From contig NC_092660.1 in NCBI RefSeq assembly GCF_032118995.1, forward strand, positions 6,649,501 to 6,713,500: DNA of 64,000 bases. Direction: 5' to 3'. The notes under the pieces are model-generated. The model was given only the letters and a program-made list of their open reading frames with translations, ran no database searches and was not told the DNA's origin. Each line of letters opens with the position of its first letter. Positions within the stretch are counted from its first letter, which is position 1. Both the position numbers and the translations under genes were made by a program. Origin of the DNA: Asterias amurensis. Taxonomy: Eukaryota > Echinodermata > Asteroidea > Forcipulatida > Asteriidae. Below are positions 37,329 through 51,000 of this stretch, piece after piece.

Positions 37329-38042
37329 CAAAAGTCGGCAAGCCTATGATTATGAGATCCACACACTACACTTTCAGTTCACTGCATTGCACTCCTCTGG
37401 TTTGTTTTCCTGGGGACGAGGTATTGCGCAATCGATCCCAAATGGCATTGTTTAAGTATTGTACACGTGTACTTATGAAAATGGCGGGCGTTCAACTTTT
37501 GATGCATTTCAAATGAACTTTGCGAAATTGATAACCATGGTTCGCATGATGATTGTTAAAAAAAATATTAAAAAAAAAAAAAAAAAAAAAAAAGTAGGCT
37601 ATGCCATAGTTGCGATAACGTAACCCTTCTGCCGACGGCGGTTACGTTATCGCAACTAGCTATGCCATATATGTCTTAAAGTTGATTTCAAAGTTATAAC
37701 CCAACATCAGGTCTAATACTTCACGGAGGCGACGAATGCGATTACCTCCGTGTCCCCTGGTTACCTCCGTGTCCCTCCGTGTCCCCTTGGTGCCCTTGAA
37801 ATGATCCAGTACAAATTTGCAATTTCATCAAAGGGTGCCCTTTACCAAGAAGAAAATGCCTTGGTGCCCTTACCCTTTCAAAAACGAAGCATACAGCCCT
37901 GCAACATTTTTGTTTTGCATTTTAAATTGAAATGCTTGTATTGACCAAAATTAGTGAAAGGGATACCATAGAGTGTACACTTGATAAACAAGTATCCTCG
38001 TGAATCAAAAGTTTCACTAAGATTTCTATGTTTAAAAATCTT
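37329..38042. other. Likely 5' end of the thioredoxin-like gene and intergenic space
   Basis: A strong minus-strand donor (GTGAGT) at 37327 suggests a 5' non-coding exon of the thioredoxin-like gene just right of it, with TSS somewhere up to about 37490. Then come a poly-A run (37570-37593) and the 52-bp palindromic insertion at 37607. No coding sequence is seen. Confidence 0.4.
37607..37658. mobile_element. 52-bp palindromic element with 9-bp target-site duplication
   Basis: Two perfect 19-bp inverted ends (TAGTTGCGATAACGTAACC) around 14 bp, flanked by the exact duplication GCTATGCCA at 37598-37606 and 37659-37667. The 9-bp size fits Mutator-like elements. The same end sequence occurs at 17226 and 58382-58401. 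Confidence 0.85.
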
Positions 38043-38212
38043 GATTTATTCAGTTGGTCATCTTCATAAAGATTGATTTATTCAGTTGGTCATCTTCATA
38101 AAGATTGATTTATTCAGTTGGTCATCTTCATAAAGATTGATTTATTCAGTTGGTCATCTTCATAAAGATTGATTTATTCAGTTGGTCATCTTCATAAAGA
38201 TTGATTTGTTTA
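38043..38212 (+). repeat. 32-bp tandem repeat, five copies and a partial
   Basis: Unit begins GATTTATTCAGTTGGTCATC; head-to-tail with no spacer and almost no variation, so a young minisatellite. Not a CRISPR array. Confidence 0.9.
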
Positions 38213-40602
38213 GTTTTAGAGTGGAAATCCCGACCACAGCATCCGTTATTGTAAACCAAAAAAATCCATAATGTTTTTCTAAAAGGTTATTAACTTTTAC
38301 ACAAATCTATTCATTTTACCCAAGACATTTTTTAAACAAAATTCAAACTGAAGTATAAAATCAACACAGGAAATCCAATTGCTTGTTAATACAATAATAT
38401 AACTTTTATTTCTTAATTTATAATTTTGTACAAGTTTTAACAAACAAGAATAGTTGCATCAAATACAAAAGTGTTAACAAAAATTATTTACTTTTGTTCA
38501 GTATAGTATTTTCAAAATGAATGTAATAGAGTTCATTCAATAAATTACTCAAAGTCAGTAAAAGTCATGACAAATTATCAAGCGATTTCTCAAAGGAATA
38601 AGGTTCCTTTCACATTTCTTGTATGATACCTTCCCCTTGAACATTAAACAAGAAATGTTGACAAGTCGCTAAAAAGTTGTTTAGTAAGAATACAACGATC
38701 GGCATTATCTTCAATTACGCGCTAATCCTCCAATCAGATTCGCAGAATGGATTGGTGATAAAAACCTATATTGCATGGCTAATATCACTACCTGAACCTC
38801 GTATGTTCTATGTCACGCGCCAAGTTTGCTTGAAGATAAATACATTATCACACGCGCGCTCATGGAAATACAGAAAATAAAGCGCATCTGCATTCCAACT
38901 CGGCCTTCGGCCTTATTGGATATGGGACGCAGAAGCGCTATATTTTCCGCATTCCACTCGCGCTTGTGTGATAACTTGTAATATAGTTTCATCATGACTA
39001 GCTTCATGTCACATATTTTCGGTACAAAAACTTTCAAATCTTTACACTACATATACCTTGGCTTGTATCAAATCAAACATTTGATTTTATTCTTATCTAC
39101 GATATTATTTGTTACTAAACAGTATAATGTTCTCTACAACTTTGGACATTACCTAAACAAAGACGGATTAAAATTGAGAACAGTTTTACTCCAGGCAGAC
39201 CAGTCAGCCTTCCATTCCCTCTCATAACCCCACCAAAGTAATGTCTTTGTGCCGCCAATTGCCCCCACTCCCAACTGAAAATCTCTTGGAATGCCACTGC
39301 TAGTCGTAGTGGTACATCACAAAGAAAGTAGTCAAACTCAAAGAATAAACCTTAGTTTCAGTGCAATCTTTGCAGTGAGTAATCAATCAGAGAAGTGACA
39401 ATTGGCGGAGAGGTATAGCGTTCTAATTCCCTAAGAACCTTAAATGAAAATGACAATTTTGGATGACGCTGTCAGGAAAAGTTGTTTAAAAAGTGACAAC
39501 TTGGAGTCATACAGTGGAAAAAACAGTGGGACAAGTGTCCTTGTGTATTAGTTTTAGAACTTTTCAAAATAAACAGGTTTTATCGGACAATCCGGACAAA
39601 ATTTTCACTTGCCACAAAAAACTTCAACCCAACCATACTGAGATATTCATTTGGGATTCATTTGGGTCATAAAAATTCATCCACCATGTGAATGCAAAAA
39701 ATAAACATTTAAGTAATTAACATCATGTCTATAAATACTTTGATAGTTAGTGTTTGAAATTTAAAAAAAATTGCCAACATATTGCTGAAAATATATAAAT
39801 ATGACATAAAAGAGTTTTGACAAAACCAAAAACATTTTTGTAAAACACTCTTGTAAAACACTCAAACACAATAATCATCTCTGCATTATTGGTTTTAAAA
39901 TTATATCAAAAAGTAATGACTCATTAACAGAACTGGCATCCGATTGCGTACAAAAATACATGTCAGTGACTCAATCAATTAATCAATGAACCAATCAACC
40001 AATCAATCAATCAATAAATACTTTCTATAGACTGTTAATTTGAAGAATTCAAGAATTGTAAGGTTTTCAAAACCTTACAAGGTTGTTCATACCATACACT
40101 GAGACAAATCCTATTGCTTGAACACTGAATTCAGTATAACCCAAGCCAAATGGTCTTTTTGTAATGGTGGGAGAAACTGACAATATTTAGGTGCTTTATG
40201 GTTGGCAAACAGTGACTTTGTACAATGTGCCTGAGCATCAGAATTCTCAAAACTCAACAAGGCTCTAGAGTGTTGTGCTTCAGGAATTTGGGCCACCATA
40301 TCAGCTAAAACTGGTTCAGACTTCAGAGTTACTTTGCAGAGCAGTTTGGTCTGCAGTTTCCAGTACTTTTTTGCTCAAAAGTTATTGATGCACAATAGTT
40401 TAGTCTGCAGACTTTTCCTCTCTAGAGTTGATGTTGCAGAGCAATTTGTCTGCAAAATTTCAACCTCCATAGTCGACTGTACAGAGCAATATGGTCTGCT
40501 GAGCTTCAACCTCCAGAGTTATTGGTGAAGTGCAGTTTGGTCTGCAGGATTTTTCACTCCAAAACAGTTTGGTCTGCAGAGTTTCAACCTTCTTAGCAGA
40601 TG

Positions 40603-40945
40603 ATAAAGACACTGGACACTATTGGTAATTGTCAAAGACCAGTCTTCTCACTTGGTGTATCTCAACATATGCATAAAATAACAAACCTGTGAAATTTAAG
40701 CTCAATTAGTCATCGAAGTTGCGATATAACTATGAACGAAAAAAATCTTTGTCACACAAAGTTGTGTGCTTTCAGATGCTTGATTTCGAAAATTACTTCT
40801 TTCTCGAAAACTACGTCACTTCAAAGGGAGCCGTTTCTCACAATGTTTTAAACTATCAACCTCTCCCCATTATTCCTTAATACCAAGTAAGGTTTTATGC
40901 TAATAATTGTTTTGAGTAATTACCAATAGTGTCCACTGCCTTTTA
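40603..40945. repeat. MITE family A copy inserted in a repeat array
   Basis: AAGACACTGGACACTATTGG at the left and CCAATAGTGTCCACTGCCTT at the right. It separates degenerate units (40321-40600) from the regular 136-bp array. Confidence 0.8.
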
Positions 40946-41888
40946 ACAGGTTTGGTTTGCCGAATGCAGAGCAGCAAAGGTCTCCAAATGCTGGTAACAG
41001 CTTCATCTGAAACCCTCCTCTAGAATCGTTGTTGCAGAACAGTTTGGTCTGCAGAGTTTCAACCTCCAACGTCAATGTTAAACAGGTTTGGTTTGCCGAA
41101 TGCAGAGCAGCAAAGGTCTCCAAATGCTGGTAACAGCTTCGTCTGAAACCCTCCTCTAGAATCGTTGTTGAGGAACAGTTTGGTCTGCAGATTTTCAACC
41201 TCCAACGTCAATGTTAAACACGTTTGGTTTGCCGAATGCAGAGCAGCAAAGGTCTCCAAATGCTGGTAACAGGCTCATCTGAAACCCTCCTCTAGAATCG
41301 TTGTTGCAGAACAGTTTGGTCTGCAGAGTTTCAACCTCCAACGTCAATGTAAAACAGGTTTGGTTTGCCGAATGCAGAGCAGCAAAGGTCTCCAAATGCT
41401 GGTAACAGCTTCATCTGAAACCCTCCTCTAGAATCGTTGTTGCAGAACAGTTTGGTCTGCAGAGTTTCAACCTCCAACGTCAATGTTAAACCGGTTTGGT
41501 TTGCCGAATGCAGAGCAGCAAAGGTCTCCAAATGCAGGTAACAGGCTCATCTGAAACCCTCCTCTAGAATCGTTGTTGAGGAACAGTTTGGTCTGCAGAT
41601 TTTCAACCTCCAACGTCAATGTTAAACACGTTTGGTTTGCCGAATGCAGAGCAGCAAAGGTCTCCAAATGCTGGTAACAGCTTCATCTGAAACCCTCCTC
41701 TAGAATCGTTGTTGCAGAACAGTTTGGTCTGCAGAGTTTCAACCTCCAACGTCAATGTTAAACAGGTTTGGTTTGCCGAATGCAGAGCAGCAAAGGTCTC
41801 CAACTGCTGGTAACAGGCTCATCTGAAACCCTCCTCTAGAATCGTTGTTGCAGAACAGTTTGGTCTGCAGAGTTTTAACCTCCAGCAG
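40946..41888. repeat. 136-bp minisatellite, seven copies
   Basis: TTTGGTTTGCCGAATGCAGA recurs at 40951, 41087, 41223, 41359, 41495, 41631 and 41767, exactly 136 bp apart. Units differ at a few alternating positions. 136 is not a multiple of three, so the repeated 66-aa minus-strand frames stop after each unit and are not a repeat protein. Confidence 0.92.
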
Positions 41889-42031
41889 ATTTTTGTGGTT
41901 TAGGCATTCTCACAACTGGCTCTGCTTATATCGAGAACAAAATACCTGTGTGAACAGTGTTTGCTTTCACTCTTTTATTGCATAAAGCAGTTAGGTACGT
42001 AGAACGCTGTGGAATTAAAAAATTCCAACAA

Positions 42032-45000
42032 CTAGCTGAGCTCAAATCCTGCTTCTGAGTCAATAGCGTATAATAGTTTGGTCTTCAGAGTGCTGTCATC
42101 TTTAAATTCAGGCAACTTCAGAAGATTCATACAAGTGCTTGCCGATGGAAGACGCTCCTCATCGCTTCCCCCGTACTGGATGCAGAAGGGTGGATACAAT
42201 TCCTAAAATTGACCCCAAAAAAAGAAGAAATTATACCTTTGAATACGCAATGACCAAACACCCTTATAGTATTATTGCAGCCATCTTGGTCATATTCCCT
42301 GTTCACTTAAACTAAATGAATACACAGCACCAGACCATTTTTAAGTCCGTTTGGTAACATGGATTTGTACTATACAAGATGGCTCCCGACATTGATTGTA
42401 CATAGGCCAATTCTCAAAACCCACTGGTTAGGCTTAAGTTCTGGCTCAGGAAGTGTCCGCCTGGTTTCAAGTCCCAGACCGAACCGTAGCTTGAGCTGGA
42501 ACTTAAGCCAAAGCCGTGGTAGTGAAACTGGTGAAATATTTGTGGTACTCACACAGCCTGTGACTATTTCAAACCTTTTGCTCAGCAGATAAATTTGTCC
42601 AGCAATGTGTACTTACATCATTGAATAGATGGATTACACATGGTGTCATCAACCGCCATATTTGATTATAAACAATGGAAAAGTGCAGCCAATGATAGCC
42701 TTTTATGCGTGCACATTTCACCAAAGATGGTGGTCAATGGTGGCGATTGCAATCCATCTATAGTTTTATGATTTGGGCTCCATTCTACCCATCAGAAGGA
42801 ATGCATCCTTACCTTAAAGCCAAGGAGTGGAGGTCGGGAACAGCTGGTGACAAACTTGAGTAGACCTCGCTTCTGGTTGTCATCCATGGCATCAACAACC
42901 TTCCAGAAGTTCTCAATCAGAGGATGATCAACCGTGTAGCCACCTAGAGGGATTATTTAAACAACAATAAGTAGGATTTAAAACTTTGCGTGGTGGGAGA
43001 ACAAGTAGGTGAACTTTTGCGGTAGCAGGCCTGATACTTCACGCAGGCAACAAAGGCCAAAGGATACTGCCTTGTTGTCCTTCAAATGCTTAAGAATAAA
43101 TATACAATTTCCTGATAGGGTGTCCTTTACCAAGGAGAAAATCCCTTGGTTCCCTTGCCCTTTCAAACACAAAGCATACAGGCATGTGGTAGTACCATGT
43201 GTCAATCTCTCTTGAGTAGTGGTGGTTCTGGTGAGGACACACTGAATCCTTACCCACTCCTAATAGGTTTCAGTTTAGTTGTCAGTTTTAGCTCCAGAAT
43301 GGTTTTAGCTCCTTTTCAGTCTTGTTATTGGCTTCCAAATTTCTATGAGAAGATTTGAAACCAAACTCTATCTACATCAAGGGGCTAGTAGAATCTTGGG
43401 TTTTATGAGTGTCCCTCTGACATACCTGAGTAATTTGTGTTTCTTTTGAGATCATCCACGTCGATGGGAACCGAGGCTCCAGAGATCAGGACCTGTAACT
43501 CTTGATGATCAAACATCTGCAGCCACTCGGCATCAATCACGTTGGCTAAACCCTGACGGAATGCTAGAATGTGGGGACGCATCTAAAGACAGAAAACAAG
43601 GAATCAATCTTTGAGGTTTGGCGAGTTTCAAGGAAGGTATAATAATAATGCAGTCTTATATAACAAGTATCCACCAATACGGTGCTCAAGGCACTTGAAT
43701 TAAGAGAGACACTTTTTAAGAGGTTCTGAAGTTTTTATGAATTATAAGACCAATTTATGTAGCACCTTATAAGGGTTTTACAAAGTGCTACGGCGCACTC
43801 AACAGCCACTGCCAGAAACACTGGGCGGACCCCTTCACTTAATGATACTCAAAGTATCCTGGGTTCTTTTACAAGCATTACAGAACACAAGGGACCAACG
43901 ACTTTACGTCCCATCCGAAGAATGTGGCATTAATGGTCAAATGTCTTGCATGAAGACACATGTGTCAAGACCAGGACTCGAACCCACACTCTGCTGATCA
44001 GATACAACAAAGCTTGAGTCCAGTGTGTGCGCTTGAACTGCCCCCCTTACCTGTTTATTGAGTCTGTAGTCGGCCATCAGGTGAATGTACTCAATACGAT
44101 TGCTTGCAGTTACTGGGATATCATGACCTCCAGTCTTTAACTCATACACACGCATCTCCCCAAGGTCATTATCGACTACGGTGAAGTTCAGTCCAAGCTC
44201 GGTAATGTCTCCTGTGTAGTCCTTCAAGAACAGAAGATTCCTGTGTTTGGAAGTCAATAAGTAATCAAACAAGGAAACAATATGTTGGGGACAACAATGT
44301 GAGTATTCGCTCTTGTAAGAAGTGGTGGTTCTGAGAAGAACCGGAACTGATAATTTGTCAACTCCACTCATCCTGCCTTTACCACACACTGACAAACCCC
44401 CACATGTTTGTAAATTCTGCTAATCCAGGACTTCTCTTAATTCTCCCACTGTTTGGACTTTTTTTTAAGCCCGTCCCTATTGGTTGTGTACATGAACATC
44501 CTCGCTCTGTCAAACACCTAGCCTTTTGTAAAGACCTTCTTCTTGGCTTATGATCCCAAGTGACTTGAACAGGAGACAGCCCACACACGCAGGTGGCGAA
44601 GCCACGAGGGCCTTTTCCAACTTATGTGCGGTTTTAAATGTTTTTCTGTATATTTTTGATTTTGGATTTCAAACCAATCATTTTGTATATTTGTTAATTT
44701 GTATCATTTGTTAATGTAGGCCGACCCTCTGACCCCCGTCGCTTCTAATAGGTTTGGAATTTGTCCACCCTAAGGGTGCAAGTAATATTTTAAAGGAAGC
44801 GTTCTACCATCATAATTGTCTTCAAGCCGGGTAAGTCTAATCTGTGGACAGGGTGTTTTGTGTTGTATAAAAAGTACCCAAACCCTTTAAAGATAGGGTG
44901 GAGCAATGACTAAACTGAACCTACTTGTACATCTCCGGATCCAGAGAGGCAAGATGGTGGATGTCCACATCAGCGTGTTTGCTCAGCAGCTTAGTCAAGA

Positions 45001-48000
45001 AGAAACTGGCAAAGGGAAGCTCCACTAATAGATTCTCATACAGTACCTGATATTTGAAAGAAGGAAGGTAGACAAAATACAAAATCAAAAGCAGTTCCAA
45101 TGTTGCTGTTTACAATACTTGATGGGGAGTTTACAGCCTGGGCTCAATGGACCCTTCCCATGAAATATGCTAATTACATTTACGCATGCGTGCAGACCCT
45201 ATTGGTTGGCAAACGCCATAGAGTTGTGCACTAAGCAGACGCGCAATCGCGTCTGCGTCAGGCAGCCATTAGCCATGTACAAAACAGCGCAATTTTCCCT
45301 CATTTTGCCAACCAAAATGTTAGTGCGCATGCGCTGTGTGCAATTTACATATTTCATGGGAAGGGTCTATTTCATAGAGCTGCTAAAGCACAAAAAGTAG
45401 CTAACCACAGCAAAGGTCGTGGGTTTGAATCCTGCCCAAGTAATGTGCCTGTGATTGTTTTCACAAAACTCTGGAAATTACTCAGTATAAAGTCCTAATA
45501 CACATTGGTGTACATGAGTAAAACAAAATAGCAAATCACATGTACAATCTGTGACTGGTATCCTGCTCAAGTTTTCTGAGCAGAAACTTTGTAAGCACCT
45601 TTTCTGCTTAAGCAGCTCTAAGACCCTGGTCGAATTATACAACTTCCTATGTTAAAGGGTGACTGTCGAAGAGCTGCCAACATCTGTATCTTGCAATCAG
45701 TGAGGTTTTATACAACAATCGGCGAGATCATATAATTACATTCAGCATAATATGGAAAAGGTTTCCATAATCAGGGAGGTACATGTATTACATTTGTTCA
45801 TCAGAACGAAAATATATCAATTTATATTCAGGGAAATTTCTGCAGAATCAGGGAAAGTTTGCAGCTGAGAGTGAACATTCCTGTAAAACTGCTTGCATGC
45901 CTAAGTTCCTTCTCATTCTAGAACGACAATCTCCGTCCCAGATGTTACATTCAGGAGGTTTACAGATCCTGTACATCACCAGAAATACAAAACTACAGGT
46001 TTGGACAAAATGTGAGTTGTTTATTTCTACCTCATTGGTAACTTCTTGACTTCTTTCAAGAAATTTTGAAGGCTCATCATGAAGGTTTGGAGAAAAAATG
46101 AAATCTGGAAAAATCTTGTGAGATCACAAGCCTATTCAATAAAAGCCCCCAACTTACCTTGCCCAGCATTCTCCCAAAGAAGTAGTAATGTTTCTGGTAG
46201 TCTGGCACCAGCTGTGAAGCCTGTGGGTTCGGATACAGAAGCTCATCAGCAGAAGACTTGAAGAAACCTCGGTTTGGATCAAAGGAAGACTTGAGGAGCT
46301 GAGAGAGAAACTCGCGAGTCAATCCTCCTCCATCGATTCCCGCCTCTTCAAGACCCTGGACATTTCTCATGATAACTCGCAGCTTCTTCCTGAGATTGGG
46401 TTCTGCAAAATTGCAACAAATGAGGAAAAGGGTGTCAAGTTAGATTGATTTTTAACCACAAAGCTTACTCGTTACAAATGATTTTGTCACTGAATACTGA
46501 CCAGGTCTCAAATTTGAGGGAAAAATCCTTGTGGCTCAGAATCTTTACTGGACAAGGAGTTTATTTACATGACCAGAATCAAAATGAAAAGAGACTAGCA
46601 CTAAAATGAAAACAGCACAGTTTTATCATCTTAACCGCTTCATTTAAACAAACCACCTTGAGAACATTTATCTCTTCTGTTTTATGGGCGAAACTCGACC
46701 AGATTGAAAGATATCTGTGAGACTCAAAATCAACATTTGAAAATCATTTTTTTGAGACAAAAATGTTGAATTGAAAAAACTAAAACCACCGGACTTGTCC
46801 AGTCTTGAGCTTACATGCCTGAAATCACCATCCTTGGGCCAGTGGTCAAGTGTAAAATTCTAGCCCTGCTGGTGCCTGGATTTTATAGGTATCTGAAAAG
46901 TTGTCACCTTGTTCTCAAAGAACAAAAAAGGAGGATGAACCTTCTAGTTAGCAGATTCTAATGGCATAAACAAACACTGGTGACCAGTTTGTTGGACCAC
47001 TCATGCATTAAGCACACAATCTCACACAACAGAAACCTTTTATTGACAGGCATATTTTACAAAACTCTATTATTACTGTCAAAATTTCATTTTAGAGCAA
47101 ATTAAATCATAAATAATGCCTTATTTATTATTTAATTTGACTAAAGTCACTATTGAGGCTGAAGAAATGTCTCTTACCATTTTCTGGTCTAAGGCGATCG
47201 TAGGCATCTTCATAGATGTAGTTCCTCCTGATATTGATGTCTATCGTTCTACCGGCAATGAATCCAGCAAACTCACCCTGGTTCTCTTCCTTGTCTCTAT
47301 GAATCCAATCCCGGAAAATCTAATCAAAATCAAAAAATGTGTATAATTATGACATTTATGACTGAGTTTTTGGTATAAAATAAGCAAAATAACAATTCGT
47401 TGGCAGTACTTTGTAATTATGTGATCAAGACTGGCCTCTATCACCAGTGGAGCTCAGGGGTCTAGTGGTTAAGTCATCTCTCTTCTAGAATGCAGGTAGG
47501 GCTCACATTTGACACTGGACCGCAGGCCCGAGTCCTGTGATTTTAGTGTCAGGGCCAGTAAACTTTGACAGGATAAGTCTGTTGGTCTTGTGTTTTGAGT
47601 AATATCACCTCACCTTGTTTTACATAGTTAAGAATCTATTTCTCATGGGATTTGAAAATACTTTTCCTTTTCTTCTGAATATCAAAATGGTTGAAAAAGA
47701 TAAATATTTAAAGCTGATTAAAAATCAAATTTTCATTTGATTCTTACCTTAACTCTGTCTTCAAATGGGACTACGAAGGGCATTTCAGCCAGGATGGTCA
47801 TCTTCCGGGTCTCATGGGTGGACATTGGGGGTGGGCCTTCTTCAACGGCCATACTTGACCGCATGAAGTGAAGCCGCCGTGGACGGAATGCTGGATGGAA
47901 GTGACCTCCTGAACCTTTCATCTGAAGATATATTAAAAAAACAAAATACAAAAATTTACCCCCAAAAATATACTTTTTTTTAAATTAATTTAACTGAATG

Positions 48001-51000
48001 TACAGCGAGGCCACAAGATGGCCCTATTAGGGATTACAGGAACACGTTGCCTTGGATCGGACGAGTTGGTCTATAAAAAGCGTTTGAAACCGTTTGTTAT
48101 GAAATGCATATGGTTGGAAAGATGTTGTAAAAGAAGAATACAATGATCCACACAAGTATCACTCAAAATTGCATGGTTTTAATTTAACGTCGCGAACTAA
48201 CAAATTTGACTCCCATAAAAGGCTGACCGTGTTAGTTGACAAGGTAAAAAGAAAACCAAGCAATTTCGAGGCACATTTGTGTAGATCATTGTATTCTACT
48301 TTTACAACATCTTTCAACCATATCAATTTTATAACAAACAGTTACAAATGCTTTTCAAAGACCAACTCATCCGCAAGGATAAAGACAGGTATTGGTTTTA
48401 CAGAACCAGTGATTTCATTGGATACAATAATTTGATTGGATAAACGTGCAGTGACGTAAGCACATCTGTGTTTTGATTAGTCCGATGTGATGTTTGGCAG
48501 CTGCACGTTCAGTTGTCTGCATGCAGCAGCCTGCGTATACAAATCTACGTAGGATTTGACTGCGAATCTCCATGTGAAATGAAGGAAAGGTCAAAGGTGT
48601 TTAAGCTAGCAGTACCTATTATTTGATTTGACGACAATAATAAAAGTACATAGTAGTTGCATGAGATATCTACATAGGATTTCAGTTTCTGAATAACTTA
48701 CCCTGTTATCAGTAAAAACATTGACGTGTGAAGCGAGCCAATGGTTTGGTGGACAGAATGGCTTCCTTGTATCTCGATCATGAAGCTGTTTCACAAGCTG
48801 GGCTGTAACCTGAAAAACAAAAAACAAAGACAAAGATTTGAAATTTGCCCCCAATTTTTTAATCACATCTTTCAATAACTATAACTTGGCCCAATTTCAT
48901 ATTGCTGCTTAAGCAAAAACGAGGGCGCTGAATTTGAAACAAGGTCTTCGGAATGTTTTCTACTTGGAATGTGTTTATCTTGGTTTTTAAATCCCAAGCA
49001 TTCTCGATGGTTTTTCTCTTTATGATGTAATCGACCAAATTAGCACGTATCGGTATGCAAATAGTGCGTATATGATCTGCTTGGCTATGTTTACACCATG
49101 CGTTGTGGTGTGCATGGACGACCAGCAACCACAAAGTCACAAAATAAGTATAAGGCTGATTGGTTTTTGGTATTCATGTTCAGGCACATGAAAGTAGCAA
49201 AAACTTGTTAAACCATTTTATGAAAATATGTAAAACAGATCCAGAAGACAAGTTTTTAAATATCCTTAAGAATTTACCTTAAAAACATGCATCCATGTAG
49301 AAGCCACATCAGAGGATCTACCATGGGCCGAGACACCAACGCTTGCCATTGCTCTGGTGTAGTCCTTGGTGACAGTGGGTCTAGTCTCAGGGTGGGCGCA
49401 CTCAATCATTCCAAGACAAGCATTACGTAATGAAAGACTCATGTGTATTAGTTCATCCAGTCTAAAGGGCATCAGGCTGTGATGAGCTTCACCTGATGGG
49501 TCAAATGGGTTGAAGGAAAGAATGACAAAGCATAATAGACGAGGACAAAATTTCATAAAGCCTGTATTAAGCACAAACAACTTGCTAAGCACAAAAAAGT
49601 ATTGCTTAAAACATAAGTATTGTTTGAAGCTTTCCATGGTGTAGAGAGATAAGCAGAAACTCTAAATAAATAGTTCGACGTTTCGAACAGTATACAGTAT
49701 GCTCTTCTTCAATTCTCCTGAAGAAGAGCAGAGTATACTGGTCGAATCGTCGAGACCCAACCGGCTCTTTTCAGAGCCAACACTCACCCTAAGAGATCAA
49801 CACATGGTTGTACCTGCAAGTTTACCATTTATTTATAGTTTCTTCTTATTGCTTAAAAGTTAACCAGACAAAATTACATTTATTTTTCCATTATTGTGAC
49901 TGGTGCCCTACTCAATTTTTGCTTTGCAAAGAAAGTTGCCAAGCAGTATTTTTTGCTTAACAGCTTTTTGAAATTGGGCCCTGGGCCAAGGGCCCAATTT
50001 CATTTAAGCAGAACATTTTGCTTAAAAATTTCATGCTAAGCAAACATATGTAAGAAACCAGAAATCAGTTTAAATTTAAATTGCAGTGAGGTGTTACTAT
50101 TTAAAATCACAAGTTAAATCACTGGCTTCAAGCCTGCGGTCCAGTGTTAGTTTCAGGCCCTGCAATAGACCCTTCTCATGAAATATGCTAACTACATTCA
50201 CGTATGCGCACAGACCCTATTGGTGCACAATAACGTCTGCGTCACACAGCCATCAGCCACATACAAAGCAGCCCAATGGTCCCTCATTTTAGCAAACAAA
50301 ATATTAGTTCACACGCACTATGTTCAAATTACATATTGCATGTGAAGGGTCTATTGATAGAAGTTACTGTAGAATGCCTCTCAGGTTCCTTAACCTTACC
50401 TCTTGTATCACCATGGAACTCTGCATCATGCAGAGACAGGAGTAAATGTCCAAACAGAGAACAGAAGACAGATAATAGAGGGATGATACGATCACTGTCT
50501 GTGGACGTCAGAGGGAAGCCGCTGGATAACATCTGAATCAAAGGAGTCTGAGACCTTCAAGGAAAAACATGGGCAGAAAAGTTGGTATCTATTCAGGTTT
50601 TGTGAATGTTGATTACTAAAGCTGTGGTTTAAAGACAGTGGACACTATTGGTAATTGTCAAAGACCAGTCTTCTCACTCGGTGTATCTCAACATATGCAT
50701 AAAATAACAAATCTGTGAAAATTTTGACTCAATTGGTCATATAAGTTGCAAGAGAATAATGAAAGGAAAAACAGTCTTGGTGCACAAGTTTGTGTGCTTT
50801 CAGACAAATAATAAAAGGCTTCAAGTTTTTAAATATTCGAGTGAGAAATGACTTCTTTCTGAAAAAAATACGTTACTTCAGAGGGAGCCGTTTCTCACTA
50901 TGTTTTACACTATCAACAGCTCTCCATTGCTTGTTACCAAATAAGTCTTTTTGCTAACAATTATTTTGAGTAATTACCAATAGTGTCCATTTAAGTGGCT

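Larger units (their letters stand above)
38213..42031 (-). other. Probable UBE3C 3' UTR and downstream sequence
   Basis: From the UBE3C stop at 42032 leftward there is no coding sequence. A minus-strand AATAAA at about 38410-38405 could end the transcript. The region holds a G-type dispersed repeat (38680-38990, related to 16600-16800), degenerate repeats (40321-40600), a family A MITE and the 136-bp minisatellite. UTR extent is inferred. Confidence 0.45.

Noticed and set aside
38043-38212. CRISPR-like regular 32-bp repeats
   Set aside because: Units are contiguous with no unique spacers, and the window is clearly animal DNA.
41059-41803. Series of overlapping 66-aa minus-strand ORFs starting METFAALHSANQT
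   Set aside because: They are the 136-bp minisatellite read in rotating frames; each stops within the next unit and no splice signals support them.
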